6,892 nt of DNA from positions 1 through 6,892 of the forward strand of contig JAATGO010000052.1 in assembly GCA_015654605.1 (NCBI GenBank), given 5' to 3'. Shown here in pieces: positions 1 to 6,819 of this stretch (positions are counted from its first letter, which is position 1; every line of letters starts with the position of its first letter). The stretch comes from Betaproteobacteria bacterium (GTDB taxonomy: Bacteria; Pseudomonadota; Gammaproteobacteria; Burkholderiales; Burkholderiaceae). The notes under the pieces are model-generated. The model ran no database searches. It had not been told where the DNA came from and saw only the letters and a list, made by a program, of their open reading frames with translations. A program made the translations under genes and the position numbers.

Positions 1-258
1 ATTCATGATCTGGCGGCACCAGACCCCTATTACATTTTGCCGGTTGTCATGGCGATTTCCATGTTTATCCAAACAAAACTCAATCCGACGCCACCAGATC
101 CTGTTCAGGCGAAAGTCATGATGTTTATGCCGATTGTGTTTTCGGTCATGTTCTTCTTCTTCCCAGCTGGTTTGGTGATGTACTGGGTTACCAATAACGT
201 GTTATCGATTACGCAGCAGTGGGTGATTACCAAGAAGATGAATGCGGGCAAAACCTGA
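1..258 (+). CDS. yidC: Membrane protein insertase YidC, C-terminal 85 residues (5' end outside window)
   Basis: This is the 3' end of the Oxa1/YidC/Alb3-family insertase, which folds and inserts proteins into the inner membrane, alone or with SecYEG. The frame is open from base 1 and ends in TGA. The visible residues begin [18 protein letters not shown], matching the region before TM4 of gammaproteobacterial YidC. Three hydrophobic segments follow: about residues 11-29, 42-60 (with the run MFFFFPAG) and 60-80 ([17 protein letters not shown]). These correspond to the last three transmembrane helices. The short basic tail (KKMNAGKT) is typical of the cytoplasmic C-terminus. The conserved arginine of the substrate groove lies upstream and is not visible. 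The neighbour mnmE fits the usual rnpA-yidD-yidC-mnmE order. Identification is secure; only the missing N-terminal part limits the description. Confidence 0.96.
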   Translation: MHDLAAPDPYYILPVVMAISMFIQTKLNPTPPDPVQAKVMMFMPIVFSVMFFFFPAGLVMYWVTNNVLSITQQWVITKKMNAGKT

Positions 259-361
259 GCATTTATTCGTATCAAGGGAAGTGGTGCATAAAAGCGTATA
301 AACGTATGGATATAAAACGCATTCCCGAACAAGAATAAGCATTCCACTCCTTGTTAATTTA

Positions 362-395
362 AAAAAGCCCGTGAAAATAATGTCACGGGCTTTTT
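362..395 (+). terminator. Intrinsic terminator after yidC
   Basis: A perfect 13-bp inverted repeat, AAAAAGCCCGTGA (362-374) and TCACGGGCTTTTT (383-395), flanks an 8-base loop. The GC-rich core GCCCGTGA/TCACGGGC sits directly before a T5 run, the classic Rho-independent layout. Because the left arm begins with an A run, the structure would also work on the minus strand. It lies about 100 bases after the yidC stop, so it should end the yidC transcript and separate it from mnmE. Confidence 0.93.
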
Positions 396-496
396 CATGT
401 GCAGATAGTATTTGTTCAATTTATTGTGACTATTACACGCATTTTGTTTCTATTTTATTTATTTCTTTGTTAATTAATGGCAAGCTATTACGTATC

Positions 497-1897
497 ATGA
501 CATTTGATTTTTCTCCTATCGCCGCTATTGCCACTGCACCAGGACGTGGTGGCATTGGTGTAGTACGTATTTCTGGCAAAGAGCTCAGCAAGGTGCTCCT
601 TGCTGTTTGCGGCGTGGCATCGCTGCCGTCGCGTCAGGCAACTTATCTCCCATTTCAGCGCGCTGATGGCAGCGCCATCGATTGTGGGTTGGCGATTTAT
701 TTTCGTGCGCCACATTCCTATACTGGCGAAGATGTGCTTGAACTGCAGGGCCATGGCGGCCCTGTGGTAATGCAAATGTTGCTGGCTCGATGTCTTGAGG
801 CTGGTGCAGAAATTGGCTTGCGCCTGGCACAGCCAGGAGAGTTTACCCAACGTGCTTTTCTCAATGACAAAATTGATCTGGCACAAGCAGAAGCTGTAGC
901 CGATTTGATCGAAGCGTCGACTGAGGCTGCTGCAAAATCAGCGGCAGAGTCGCTGTCGGGAGCTTTTTCCAAAATCATTCATGACTTGGTAGAAAAGCTG
1001 ACGAATTTGCGTATGTTGGTGGAAGCTACCTTGGATTTTCCAGAAGAAGAAATTGAATTTCTCGAGCAATCTAATGCGCGAGGACAGCTTGCTGCCCTCC
1101 GTGCCACAGTAGATGAGGTGTTCATGCATGCATCGCAAGGGGCGTTGCTACGTGATGGCTTGAACATTGTATTGGCAGGACAACCCAATGTAGGTAAATC
1201 TTCACTACTTAATGTATTGGCGGGATCTGATGTCGCTATCGTGACAGCGATTGCTGGTACTACGCGAGACAAAGTGAGTGAAACCATACAGATTGAAGGC
1301 ATGCCGCTCAATATTATCGACACAGCAGGGATTCGAGAGTCTGGTGAGGATGGTACGGGTCCTGACGAAGTCGAGCGTATCGGCATTGCACGTACATGGG
1401 AAGAGGTCGCCAAAGCAAACGTGATCTTACATATGCTCGATGCTGACCGCGGGCCGACCATGGAAGACGAACACATCAGTGCGCGTTTTCCTGAGAATGT
1501 TCCGGTCATTCGTGTCTGGAACAAAATTGATCGTTCAGGTCATAAGCCGACAGTCGAGAGAACATCCGCAGAGACACACATCTACCTTTCCGCTACAGAT
1601 CACCTGGGCATTGATTTACTGCGCGCAGAGTTACTGCGCATTGCCGGTTGGGAGCAGACAGTAGAGTCACGCTATTTGGCACGCGAACGGCATTTGTTAG
1701 CACTCAAGGCTGCACGCCAACATTTAGATGATGCCGCAGGTCTCGTCTCCGTAGAGAACAAAACCAGTGATCAATCACTGGATCTTTTTGCCGAGGAGCT
1801 ACGGCTAGCACAAGAGCGCTTGAGTAGTATTACTGGCAAGTTCACTTCAGATGATTTGTTGGGGGTGATTTTTTCTCGGTTTTGCATCGGGAAGTAA
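497..1897 (+). CDS. mnmE: tRNA uridine-5-carboxymethylaminomethyl(34) synthesis GTPase MnmE
   Basis: MnmE (TrmE), a cytoplasmic GTPase, works with MnmG to add the aminomethyl or carboxymethylaminomethyl group at C5 of the wobble uridine in certain tRNAs. The product has 466 residues, close to the usual 450-470. The N-terminal folate-binding domain (about 1-120) contains [21 protein letters not shown] helical region follows, with an embedded G domain: G1 GQPNVGKS (228-235), G2 TTRD (255-258), G3 DTAG (275-278), G4 NKID (342-345). The C-terminus is CIGK (463-466), with the hallmark cysteine at 463. I chose the ATG at 497 because homologues start just before this point. An in-frame GTG at 371 lies inside the yidC terminator and would add 42 unrelated residues. 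No good Shine-Dalgarno precedes 497; only GGCAAG at 479-484, 12 bases away, is weakly similar. The leader (396-496) is very AT-rich and no promoter stands out in it. Confidence 0.97.
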   Translation: MTFDFSPIAAIATAPGRGGIGVVRISGKELSKVLLAVCGVASLPSRQATYLPFQRADGSAIDCGLAIYFRAPHSYTGEDVLELQGHGGPVVMQMLLARCLEAGAEIGLRLAQPGEFTQRAFLNDKIDLAQAEAVADLIEASTEAAAKSAAESLSGAFSKIIHDLVEKLTNLRMLVEATLDFPEEEIEFLEQSNARGQLAALRATVDEVFMHASQGALLRDGLNIVLAGQPNVGKSSLLNVLAGSDVAIVTAIAGTTRDKVSETIQIEGMPLNIIDTAGIRESGEDGTGPDEVERIGIARTWEEVAKANVILHMLDADRGPTMEDEHISARFPENVPVIRVWNKIDRSGHKPTVERTSAETHIYLSATDHLGIDLLRAELLRIAGWEQTVESRYLARERHLLALKAARQHLDDAAGLVSVENKTSDQSLDLFAEELRLAQERLSSITGKFTSDDLLGVIFSRFCIGK

Positions 1898-2007
1898 AGG
1901 TAAGTGTTTATTAGCGCTACTTAACTTGGCTGGGGTGATTACGGATTGCTTTTAACCCGTTTACTGTTTTCATGTACGGCACAATAGTATTTTTTTGTTG
2001 TTTGAAG

Positions 2008-2161
2008 ATGAAAATGAAAGAAAGTAAGGCGCCGAAATGGAGATATATCAGAAGATAAACTGGGGCAGTACGGTGGCCAATACAAATCTCCTGAGGCAGA
2101 TGTAGGTAATCTTGTGGACTCCAATAAAGTGGAGCCAGAGGCGCTCCCTGTGCAATCATAA
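2008..2161 (+). pseudogene. Possible small ORF with a frame break (unrecognised)
   Basis: I do not recognise this protein. One frame is open from 2018 to the TAA at 2159-2161, about 47 codons. It reads like protein: acidic and hydrophilic, with the pieces DISEDKLGQYGGQYK and PEADVGNLVDSN, ending EPEALPVQS. It has no ATG start in frame. A different frame just upstream starts with ATG at 2008 (or 2014), reads MKMKESKAPK and stops at 2056-2058. A single +1 shift around GCCGAAATGG (2031-2040) would join the two into one protein of about 50 residues. This may be a decayed small gene, a sequencing indel, or chance. The upstream GAAG (2004-2007) is a weak ribosome site for the ATG at 2014. The coding interpretation is inference from composition only. 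Confidence 0.22.
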
Positions 2162-2180
2162 TCGATCGTAATTTATGAAT

Positions 2181-2214
2181 CATTGCCCTACGCATGATTA
2201 TACGTAGGGCAATG
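2181..2214 (-). terminator. Perfect hairpin just after the reductase stop codon
   Basis: CATTGCCCTACG (2181-2192) and CGTAGGGCAATG (2203-2214) form a perfect 12-bp stem with a 10-base loop. On the minus strand it starts 6 bases after the aldo/keto reductase stop codon, the expected place for that gene's terminator. It may also block transcription arriving from mnmE. Neither side has a strong T run: the minus-strand sequence after the stem is ATTCATAAATT. It is therefore a non-canonical terminator, or a 3'-end stabilising hairpin. Confidence 0.55.
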
Positions 2215-2220
2215 CATGCA

Positions 2221-3252
2221 TCACCAGGTTGTCGGTTTGGGATTACGTTCGTCAAAACCTTTTTGATGCCAGTAAGGATAGATTGGCGTTTGATGGCTGA
2301 CGGTATCAAGTTGCGCGACTTCTTCTGGGCTGAGCGTCCAGCCTAGCGCCCCCAGATTTTGTAATAACTGTGTTTCGTCACGTGCTCCGATAACAATATT
2401 GGCAATGCTGGGGCGTCCTAATAACCAGTTAAGCGCTACCTGAGAGATCGTTTTGTCACGGGCAGTTGCGATGCTATCGAGTACATCCACGATGGCAAAC
2501 AGTTTTTCTTCATCCACGGGAGGCCCTCCTTCGGCGCCACCAGCGGCGATTCGTCCTGCCCATGCGGTTTGTCCTCGCCGAATTTTGCCCGTCAGACGCC
2601 CCCAGCCTAGTGGGCTCCAGACCATGGTGCCCAAGCCTTGATCCAATGCCAATGGCATGAGCTCCCACTCGTAGTCACGTCCGATCAGGGAATAGTAGCC
2701 TTGATAGGCAACATAGCGTCCCAGACCATATTTTTCAGAAGTCGCCAATGATTTCATGACTTGCCATCCAGAGAAATTGGAGGCACCGATGTAACTGATT
2801 TTGCCACTGGAAATGAGATCGTCCAGTGCGCGCAATGTTTCTTCAATAGGTGTTAATGCATCAAAGCCATGCATGAAGTACAGGTCAATATGGTCGGTTT
2901 GTAATCGCTTAAGGCTGGCTTCACAGGCGCGTACCAGGTGGTAACGTGATGACCCCATATCATTTGCCCCCGTTCCGGTTGGGAAGGTGGCCTTAGTGGA
3001 GATGAGTGCGCGTTCACGCTTTCCTTTGAGTGCTTGCCCGAGCACTTGCTCCGATAGGCCATCAGAGTAAACATCCGCCGTATCGAATAAATTGACACCA
3101 TGTTCAAGACATAAATCGACCATACGTTGCGCTTCATTGCCTTGCGTCTTTCCCCAGCGTTCGAAGAAAGCATTACTGCCACCAAAGGTAGCAGTGCCCA
3201 GACTCAGGGCGGGTACTTTCAGACCAGAGTGGCCAAGTTGTCGGAATTCCAT
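2221..3252 (-). CDS. Aldo/keto reductase (NADPH-dependent oxidoreductase family)
   Basis: This is a 343-residue cytoplasmic (alpha/beta)8-barrel reductase of the AKR superfamily, whose members typically use NADPH to reduce aldehydes or ketones. The start reads MEFRQLGHSGLKVPALSLG, the standard first strands of the family. The catalytic tetrad is visible: D57 and Y62 in NLFDTADVYSDG, K87 in STKA, and H128 in YFMHG. Further family landmarks are SYIGASNFSGWQ, WSPLGWGRLTGK and, near the C-terminus, IVIGARDETQLLQNL. I chose the ATG at 3250-3252 because AAGGA (3259-3263) lies six bases upstream on this strand and the family N-terminus begins here. The ATG at 3267 and the longer reading to 3357 would add residues without family similarity. 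The gene is alone, convergent with mnmE and divergent from the transport operon, so context gives no clue to its substrate. Confidence 0.93.
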   Translation of the reverse strand: MEFRQLGHSGLKVPALSLGTATFGGSNAFFERWGKTQGNEAQRMVDLCLEHGVNLFDTADVYSDGLSEQVLGQALKGKRERALISTKATFPTGTGANDMGSSRYHLVRACEASLKRLQTDHIDLYFMHGFDALTPIEETLRALDDLISSGKISYIGASNFSGWQVMKSLATSEKYGLGRYVAYQGYYSLIGRDYEWELMPLALDQGLGTMVWSPLGWGRLTGKIRRGQTAWAGRIAAGGAEGGPPVDEEKLFAIVDVLDSIATARDKTISQVALNWLLGRPSIANIVIGARDETQLLQNLGALGWTLSPEEVAQLDTVSHQTPIYPYWHQKGFDERNPKPTTW

Positions 3253-3258
3253 TGTTTT

Positions 3259-3263
3259 TCCTT
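3259..3263 (-). promoter_or_regulatory. Ribosome binding site of the aldo/keto reductase
   Basis: Read on the minus strand, AAGGA lies six bases before the ATG at 3252. This spacing decides between the 343-residue start and the longer alternatives, in favour of the former. Confidence 0.75.
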
Positions 3264-3343
3264 GCATAATGAGTGAATAAAGATTCAAGTAAATAAGGAT
3301 TCTGGTATGAGATAGATCCAGGTCATTGCCGTAGAATAGATTT

Positions 3344-3349
3344 ATTATA
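3344..3349 (-). promoter_or_regulatory. Candidate -10 element for the aldo/keto reductase
   Basis: The minus strand carries a perfect TATAAT here, about 92 bases before the reductase ATG. No convincing -35 hexamer lies 16-18 bases further upstream and there is no TGn extension, so this is only a weak promoter candidate. It would give a leader of roughly 85 bases. Confidence 0.25.
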
Positions 3350-3833
3350 AACGGCATCTATTTTTTGCGTTGCCGTAGTGTTTGTCTGGAGTAAGGAGAG
3401 GACTCGTATATAAAAATATCTACCAGGATAGAATCAGCGTATGACGATAGCGACTCAGACGTTCTAGGCATAAACTAACTAATACTGTCATGCTCATAGT
3501 TGCTTTATCCATAAAATAAGTATTATTTTTTCGCTAGCATTTCCTGTGAAATATCTACATACCTATAAAATAGGCTATAAATCCTAGGGGGGCATTGCGA
3601 AAACAAGCGGCATCAGCCTGATGTAGCCTGTGGTGTGGAATAGATTATTGGTACAAAGAAGGTATGGTTGCTGATATGCACTACACTATGGGCGATAATG
3701 TAATATTGGCTGGGCGGCAGGCTGCATGATGGGTGGTCGATACTATCCTGCATGGATTTTCATAGTTTCTAAGTTGAGTAGAGCATTCTTATATGGGAGC
3801 AGGTGAATGGTAGACTTTGTCCAGGTAGGACAG

Positions 3834-3862
3834 TTGACTCTTGCGTTCATGTGAGTTATCTA
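3834..3862 (+). promoter_or_regulatory. Candidate sigma70 promoter of the MCE transport operon
   Basis: TTGACT (3834-3839, five of six matches to the -35 consensus) is followed by a 17-base spacer and TATCTA (3857-3862), which matches the -10 consensus only in its first three positions. Transcription would begin near 3869, giving a leader of about 42 bases before the TTG start at 3912. Position and spacing are good, but the -10 is weak, suggesting modest or activated expression. Confidence 0.45.
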
Positions 3863-3901
3863 GTGCTGTGTTTATGATGATGTATGTTTTATTACATGAA
3901 T

Positions 3902-3905
3902 GGAG
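3902..3905 (+). promoter_or_regulatory. Ribosome binding site selecting a TTG start
   Basis: GGAG lies six bases before the TTG at 3912-3914. The nearby ATGs at 3896 and 3900 are in other frames or hit a stop at once, and the next in-frame ATG (3987) would remove the start of the STAS domain. The site therefore supports TTG as the true start of the permease gene. Confidence 0.7.
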
Positions 3906-3911
3906 TGACAG

Positions 3912-5075
3912 TTGTTTCAAGTAACTTCCAGTAAGAATACACGTACTGCTGCATTACTTTCTTTCGATCAGACATCGATTCCAGCGATGTTATGTATACG
4001 TGGAGACTGGACATTAGCGAATTATCACGATCTACAACGCCAAATCACAGGTGTCCACACACAATTGAAGGGGCTGGAGAAACTCAATTTCGAGCAACTC
4101 ACGGCACTTGACACTGCTGGCGCGGCGTTGCTTGTTGATCTCATCGGTGCACAGCGAGCACTGGAGGTGGCGCAAGCCGGGGGAAATTTATCTACTGCCT
4201 GGTGTTCTTTGCTTGCTACAGTTGCTCAGGCGCTTGATGGTCGTCCGACGATCGCGCCTGTTGTGAAGCATTCTGGTGCGAGCGACTTACTGGCCAACAT
4301 TGGCGCTGCAATCACGCAATTGTATGCTAATGCGCTGGCACTACTTGGTTTTACCGGATTGACTTTGCAAGTGTTAGCCAGTAATTTGCTGCATCCATCC
4401 CGCTGGCGCATAACCGCCGTTGTTGCCCAAATTGAGCAAACGGGTCTGAATGCTGTACCCATTGTCGCCTTATTGACATTCATGGTGGGGGCTGTCATTG
4501 CATTTCTTGGCGCGACCGTACTTGCCAATTTTGGGGCGAGTATTTATACCGTTGATTTGGTCGCATTTTCTTTTTTACGTGAATTTGGCGTGTTGCTGAC
4601 TGCGATTTTGATGGCCGGTCGCACTGCCAGTGCATTTACTGCACAAATAGGATCGATGAAAGCCAATGAAGAAATTGATGCTATTCGTGCGATTGGACTC
4701 GATCCTATGGCATTACTGGTGCTGCCACGATTGCTGGCAATGCTGGTGGCGATGCCAGCATTGACGTTCATTGCCATGATGTCCGGGTTGCTTGGTGGTG
4801 CGCTCGTGTGCGCATTGAGTCTGGATATCACTCCAACGATGTTTATGATCTTGTTGCAGCGAGATGTCGGGATACATCATTTTATATTGGGGATAGCTAA
4901 AGCGCCGATATTTGCTGTTGTGATCGCTCTTATCGGCTGTCTGGAAGGTTTTAAGGTGACTGGTAGCTCCCAGTCAGTGGGGGAGCACACGACTTCTAGT
5001 GTAGTGCAATCTATCTTCTTGGTGATTCTTATTGATGCGTTGGCAGCACTGTTTTACATGGAGATGAAATGGTAA
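3912..5075 (+). CDS. MlaE-family ABC transporter permease with N-terminal STAS domain
   Basis: This is the inner-membrane permease of an MCE-type lipid transporter, 387 residues long, against about 260 for E. coli MlaE. The extra N-terminal part (about 1-110) looks like a STAS domain: LCIRGDWTLANYHDL (27-41) and the helix-cap motif LDTAGAALL (66-74). It therefore resembles MlaB fused to MlaE. The permease domain follows, with hydrophobic segments at about 181-203, 218-236, 267-304, 324-344 and 364-383. The family signature GSMKANEEIDAIRAIGLDP (247-265) is the cytoplasmic coupling region that contacts the ATPase, and KAPIFAVVIALIGCLEG (330-346) is a second conserved block. The start is TTG, supported by GGAG six bases upstream. 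The end overlaps the ATPase gene by 7 bases, implying translational coupling. T68 in DTAG aligns by motif with the regulatory threonine region of MlaB; this equivalence is inference. Confidence 0.92.
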   Translation: MFQVTSSKNTRTAALLSFDQTSIPAMLCIRGDWTLANYHDLQRQITGVHTQLKGLEKLNFEQLTALDTAGAALLVDLIGAQRALEVAQAGGNLSTAWCSLLATVAQALDGRPTIAPVVKHSGASDLLANIGAAITQLYANALALLGFTGLTLQVLASNLLHPSRWRITAVVAQIEQTGLNAVPIVALLTFMVGAVIAFLGATVLANFGASIYTVDLVAFSFLREFGVLLTAILMAGRTASAFTAQIGSMKANEEIDAIRAIGLDPMALLVLPRLLAMLVAMPALTFIAMMSGLLGGALVCALSLDITPTMFMILLQRDVGIHHFILGIAKAPIFAVVIALIGCLEGFKVTGSSQSVGEHTTSSVVQSIFLVILIDALAALFYMEMKW

Positions 5076-5899
5076 ATTTATCTGGAACCGAAGACCGGGA
5101 AAACCATTTGTTATCTCAGGACGTAATCATTGATGTCATTGGCCTAGTTAACCGTTTTGGTCAGCAAACTGTTCATGACAAACTGAATTTGCAGGTGCGA
5201 CACGGTGAAATTTTGGGGGTGGTCGGGGGCTCTGGCTCAGGGAAATCAGTATTGCTACGTAGTATCGTTGGGCTGCAGCGTCCCACTGCGGGTGATGTAT
5301 TGATATTTGGAGAAAATCTATCGGCCTTATCTTCCCAACTCAGGTCTCAGTTTGAAAGACGCTTTGGTGTCTTGTTTCAACGGGGAGCATTGTTCTCATC
5401 GATGACAGTTCTGGAAAACATTACGCTAGCACTTGTGGAGTATAGCGGTTTGACGCGTGCCGAAGCGCTGCACCTGGCTGCAGTCAAATTGGCGTTGGTT
5501 GGTTTGCCGCCAGATGCAGGGGATAAACATCCAGCCGCATTGTCAGGTGGTATGATCAAGCGTGCTGCATTAGCACGCGCACTGGCATTGGATCCAGATA
5601 TTTTATTTTTAGATGAGCCTACTGCGGGTTTGGATCCGATCGCGGCAGCTGAATTTGATCATTTGATTTTGACATTACGCAATGCGCTGGGCTTGACAGT
5701 TTTTCTGATTACACACGATCTGGATACGTTGTATGCCATCTGTGATCGAGTGGCGGTATTGTCGGCAAAGCGCATATTGGTAGTGGCTGATATTGATACC
5801 GTTGCTGCTATTGATGACCCCTGGATACAACATTATTTTCAAGGGCCGCGCGGGCGCGCAGCCAGCAAGGCAGCACTATCGCTGCAGGAGAAACATTGA
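5069..5899 (+). CDS. MlaF-like ABC transporter ATP-binding protein
   Basis: This 276-residue cytoplasmic ATPase should power the permease encoded just upstream. All nucleotide-binding motifs are intact: Walker A GGSGSGKS (53-60), Q-loop FQRGALFSSMTV (Q104), signature LSGGM (158-162), Walker B ILFLDEP (178-184, catalytic E183), D-loop GLDP (187-190) and the switch histidine H216 in ITHDLD. The signature LSGGMIKRAALARAL, with M-x-K-R after LSGG rather than the usual QQQR, and the sequence GALFSSMTVLENI are typical of the MlaF/Mkl type that serves MCE systems. The ATG is preceded by GGAG (5060-5063) at five bases and overlaps the permease stop. The C-terminal tail (PWIQHYFQGPRGRAA onward) extends past the core; in MlaF such tails take part in dimer and regulator contacts, which is only inferred here. 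Confidence 0.94.
   Translation: MVNLSGTEDRENHLLSQDVIIDVIGLVNRFGQQTVHDKLNLQVRHGEILGVVGGSGSGKSVLLRSIVGLQRPTAGDVLIFGENLSALSSQLRSQFERRFGVLFQRGALFSSMTVLENITLALVEYSGLTRAEALHLAAVKLALVGLPPDAGDKHPAALSGGMIKRAALARALALDPDILFLDEPTAGLDPIAAAEFDHLILTLRNALGLTVFLITHDLDTLYAICDRVAVLSAKRILVVADIDTVAAIDDPWIQHYFQGPRGRAASKAALSLQEKH
5886..5890 (+). promoter_or_regulatory. Ribosome binding site of the MCE protein; start ambiguity
   Basis: AGGAG ends 5 bases before an in-frame TTG (5896) and 11 bases before the ATG (5902). The spacing favours TTG, which would overlap the preceding TGA; codon preference and the typical METRA-like N-terminus favour ATG. The two readings differ by only two residues. Confidence 0.55.
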
Positions 5900-5901
5900 T
5901 C

Positions 5902-6819
5902 ATGGAAACACGTGCACATCATGTCCTGATAGGATTGTTTACAGTGCTGATAGCAGCGGCAGCCATATTGTTTTGCCTATGGCTGGATAAATCGCGCGGC
6001 GACAAAAATTTCAGTTACTACACCGTCATATTCAATGAGGCAGTCAGTGGTTTGTCCAGAGGAAGCTCGGTGCAGTACAGTGGAATTAGAGTAGGTGATG
6101 TGGTTGGCCTGACCCTGGATCCAGATGACCCGCGCAAAGTACGGGCACGCATACGTGTACAAGGAGATATTCCGATTAAGAAAGATACTGGTGCCAAACT
6201 GGCTTTGGCAGGCATCACTGGCACTTCTTTGATCCAACTTAGCAGTGGTTCTCCACAGAGTCCGAAACTCGAGCGGGTGGGTGATGCTGATCCGGTGATC
6301 ATTGCTACACCATCACCACTTAATATGCTTTTGAGTAACGGTGAAGGTGTCATGACCAATGTGAATGATGTGTTGATGAATGTCAAACAGTTTTTATCGG
6401 CGACTAATGCCCGTAATTTGACTCAGACACTGGCAAATTTGGAACAAGTCAGTGCGGCCTTGGCCAGCCAGAAAAATAATCTGGGTAGTTTGGTACAACA
6501 AATGAGCGATGCTACGCGTCAAGCGAATAGCGCTATGCAGCAGGTCAACAAGCTGTTAGCTACACAAGGCGTTGATGCGCTTAATAATGCTCAGCAAGCC
6601 ATGGCCTCGCTTGCCGCTAGCAGCAAGAAAATTGAACAGATGCTTGATCAGAATCAGGGAGCATTGAATAGTGGCATGCAGAGTGTCGCTGATATTGGGC
6701 CAGCGCTTGCAGAACTGCGCAGTACGCTGGCCTCAGTACGGACAATCAGTCGTAAGCTAGAAAGTAATCCTAGTGCTTATTTGTTGGGACAAGACAAACT
6801 TCAGGAGTTTCATCCATGA
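5902..6819 (+). CDS. MlaD-family MCE-domain protein
   Basis: This 305-residue periplasmic substrate-binding component is anchored in the inner membrane by one N-terminal helix (about 8-28, VLIGLFTVLIAAAAILFCLW). A single MCE domain follows at about 40-118, with the typical elements FNEAVSGLSRGSSVQYSGI and VGDVVGL, and later LALAGITGTSLIQL. MCE proteins form hexameric rings that carry lipids through a central pore. The remainder (about 140-285) is rich in A, Q, N, S and L, with no prolines over long stretches, so it is probably a long helical or coiled-coil tail, as in MCE proteins that build a tube towards the outer membrane. The C-terminus NPSAYLLGQDKLQEFHP looks like a conserved end motif. 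E. coli MlaD is shorter (about 183 residues), so this is nearer to the PqiB-like, tail-bearing type but with one MCE domain. An upstream TTG at 5896 is an alternative start. Confidence 0.92.
   Translation: METRAHHVLIGLFTVLIAAAAILFCLWLDKSRGDKNFSYYTVIFNEAVSGLSRGSSVQYSGIRVGDVVGLTLDPDDPRKVRARIRVQGDIPIKKDTGAKLALAGITGTSLIQLSSGSPQSPKLERVGDADPVIIATPSPLNMLLSNGEGVMTNVNDVLMNVKQFLSATNARNLTQTLANLEQVSAALASQKNNLGSLVQQMSDATRQANSAMQQVNKLLATQGVDALNNAQQAMASLAASSKKIEQMLDQNQGALNSGMQSVADIGPALAELRSTLASVRTISRKLESNPSAYLLGQDKLQEFHP

Larger units (their letters stand above)
1898..2220. other. Intergenic region between convergent mnmE and aldo/keto reductase genes
   Basis: This 323-base gap holds no secure gene. It contains a short coding-like frame (about 2018-2161) and a perfect hairpin (2181-2214), both listed separately. 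A smaller hairpin, CTCCA (2119-2123) with TGGAG (2130-2134), has no T run and is not a clear terminator. No canonical intrinsic terminator follows mnmE. Minus-strand open frames cross the area (for example 1917-2309), but they run into the reductase gene, span the hairpin and give no recognisable protein, so I treat them as chance. Confidence 0.6.
3253..3911. other. Long AT-rich intergenic region between divergent transcription units
   Basis: This stretch of 659 bases separates the reductase from the lipid transport operon. I see no protein-coding gene, tRNA or insertion-sequence end. It contains the reductase leader at its left end and the operon promoter (3834-3862) at its right end. In the middle are three short palindromes: AAAATAA-GTA-TTATTTT (3513-3529), CCTAT-AAA-ATAGG (3562-3574) and CATCAG-C-CTGATG (3611-3623). 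A 21-codon frame from ATG 3664 to TGA 3729 has a purine-rich stretch only one base before its ATG and is probably chance. The region could hold regulatory sites, an unrecognised small RNA, or the remains of a lost gene. Confidence 0.55.

Noticed and set aside
371..496. N-terminal extension of mnmE from GTG 371 (42 extra residues)
   Set aside because: The GTG lies inside the yidC terminator stem, the added residues do not resemble MnmE, and homologues begin near the ATG at 497.
979..1524. 181-residue minus-strand open frame inside mnmE
   Set aside because: It lies wholly opposite the conserved G domain of mnmE and is rich in Ser, Pro and Arg, as expected for an antisense shadow.
1917..2309. 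130-residue minus-strand open frame between mnmE and the reductase
   Set aside because: It overlaps the end of the reductase gene on the same strand, crosses the perfect hairpin, has no visible ribosome site and gives no recognisable protein.
3253..3357. N-terminal extension of the aldo/keto reductase up to 3357
   Set aside because: The family N-terminus begins at the ATG at 3252, which has AAGGA six bases upstream; the extra residues are AT-rich leader translated by chance.
3335..3362. AATAGAT/ATCTATT inverted repeat followed by T residues, possible terminator
   Set aside because: The stem is only 7 bp, nearly all AT with a 14-base loop, and no plus-strand gene ends before it.
3513..3529. 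AAAATAA-GTA-TTATTTT palindrome as a terminator for a small RNA
   Set aside because: The stem has no GC pair and would be unstable; no promoter-like element at a sensible distance was evident upstream.
3664..3729. 21-codon frame (MVADMHYTMGDN...) in the long gap
   Set aside because: The purine-rich AGAAGG is only one base before the ATG, too close for ribosome binding, and a frame of this length is expected by chance.
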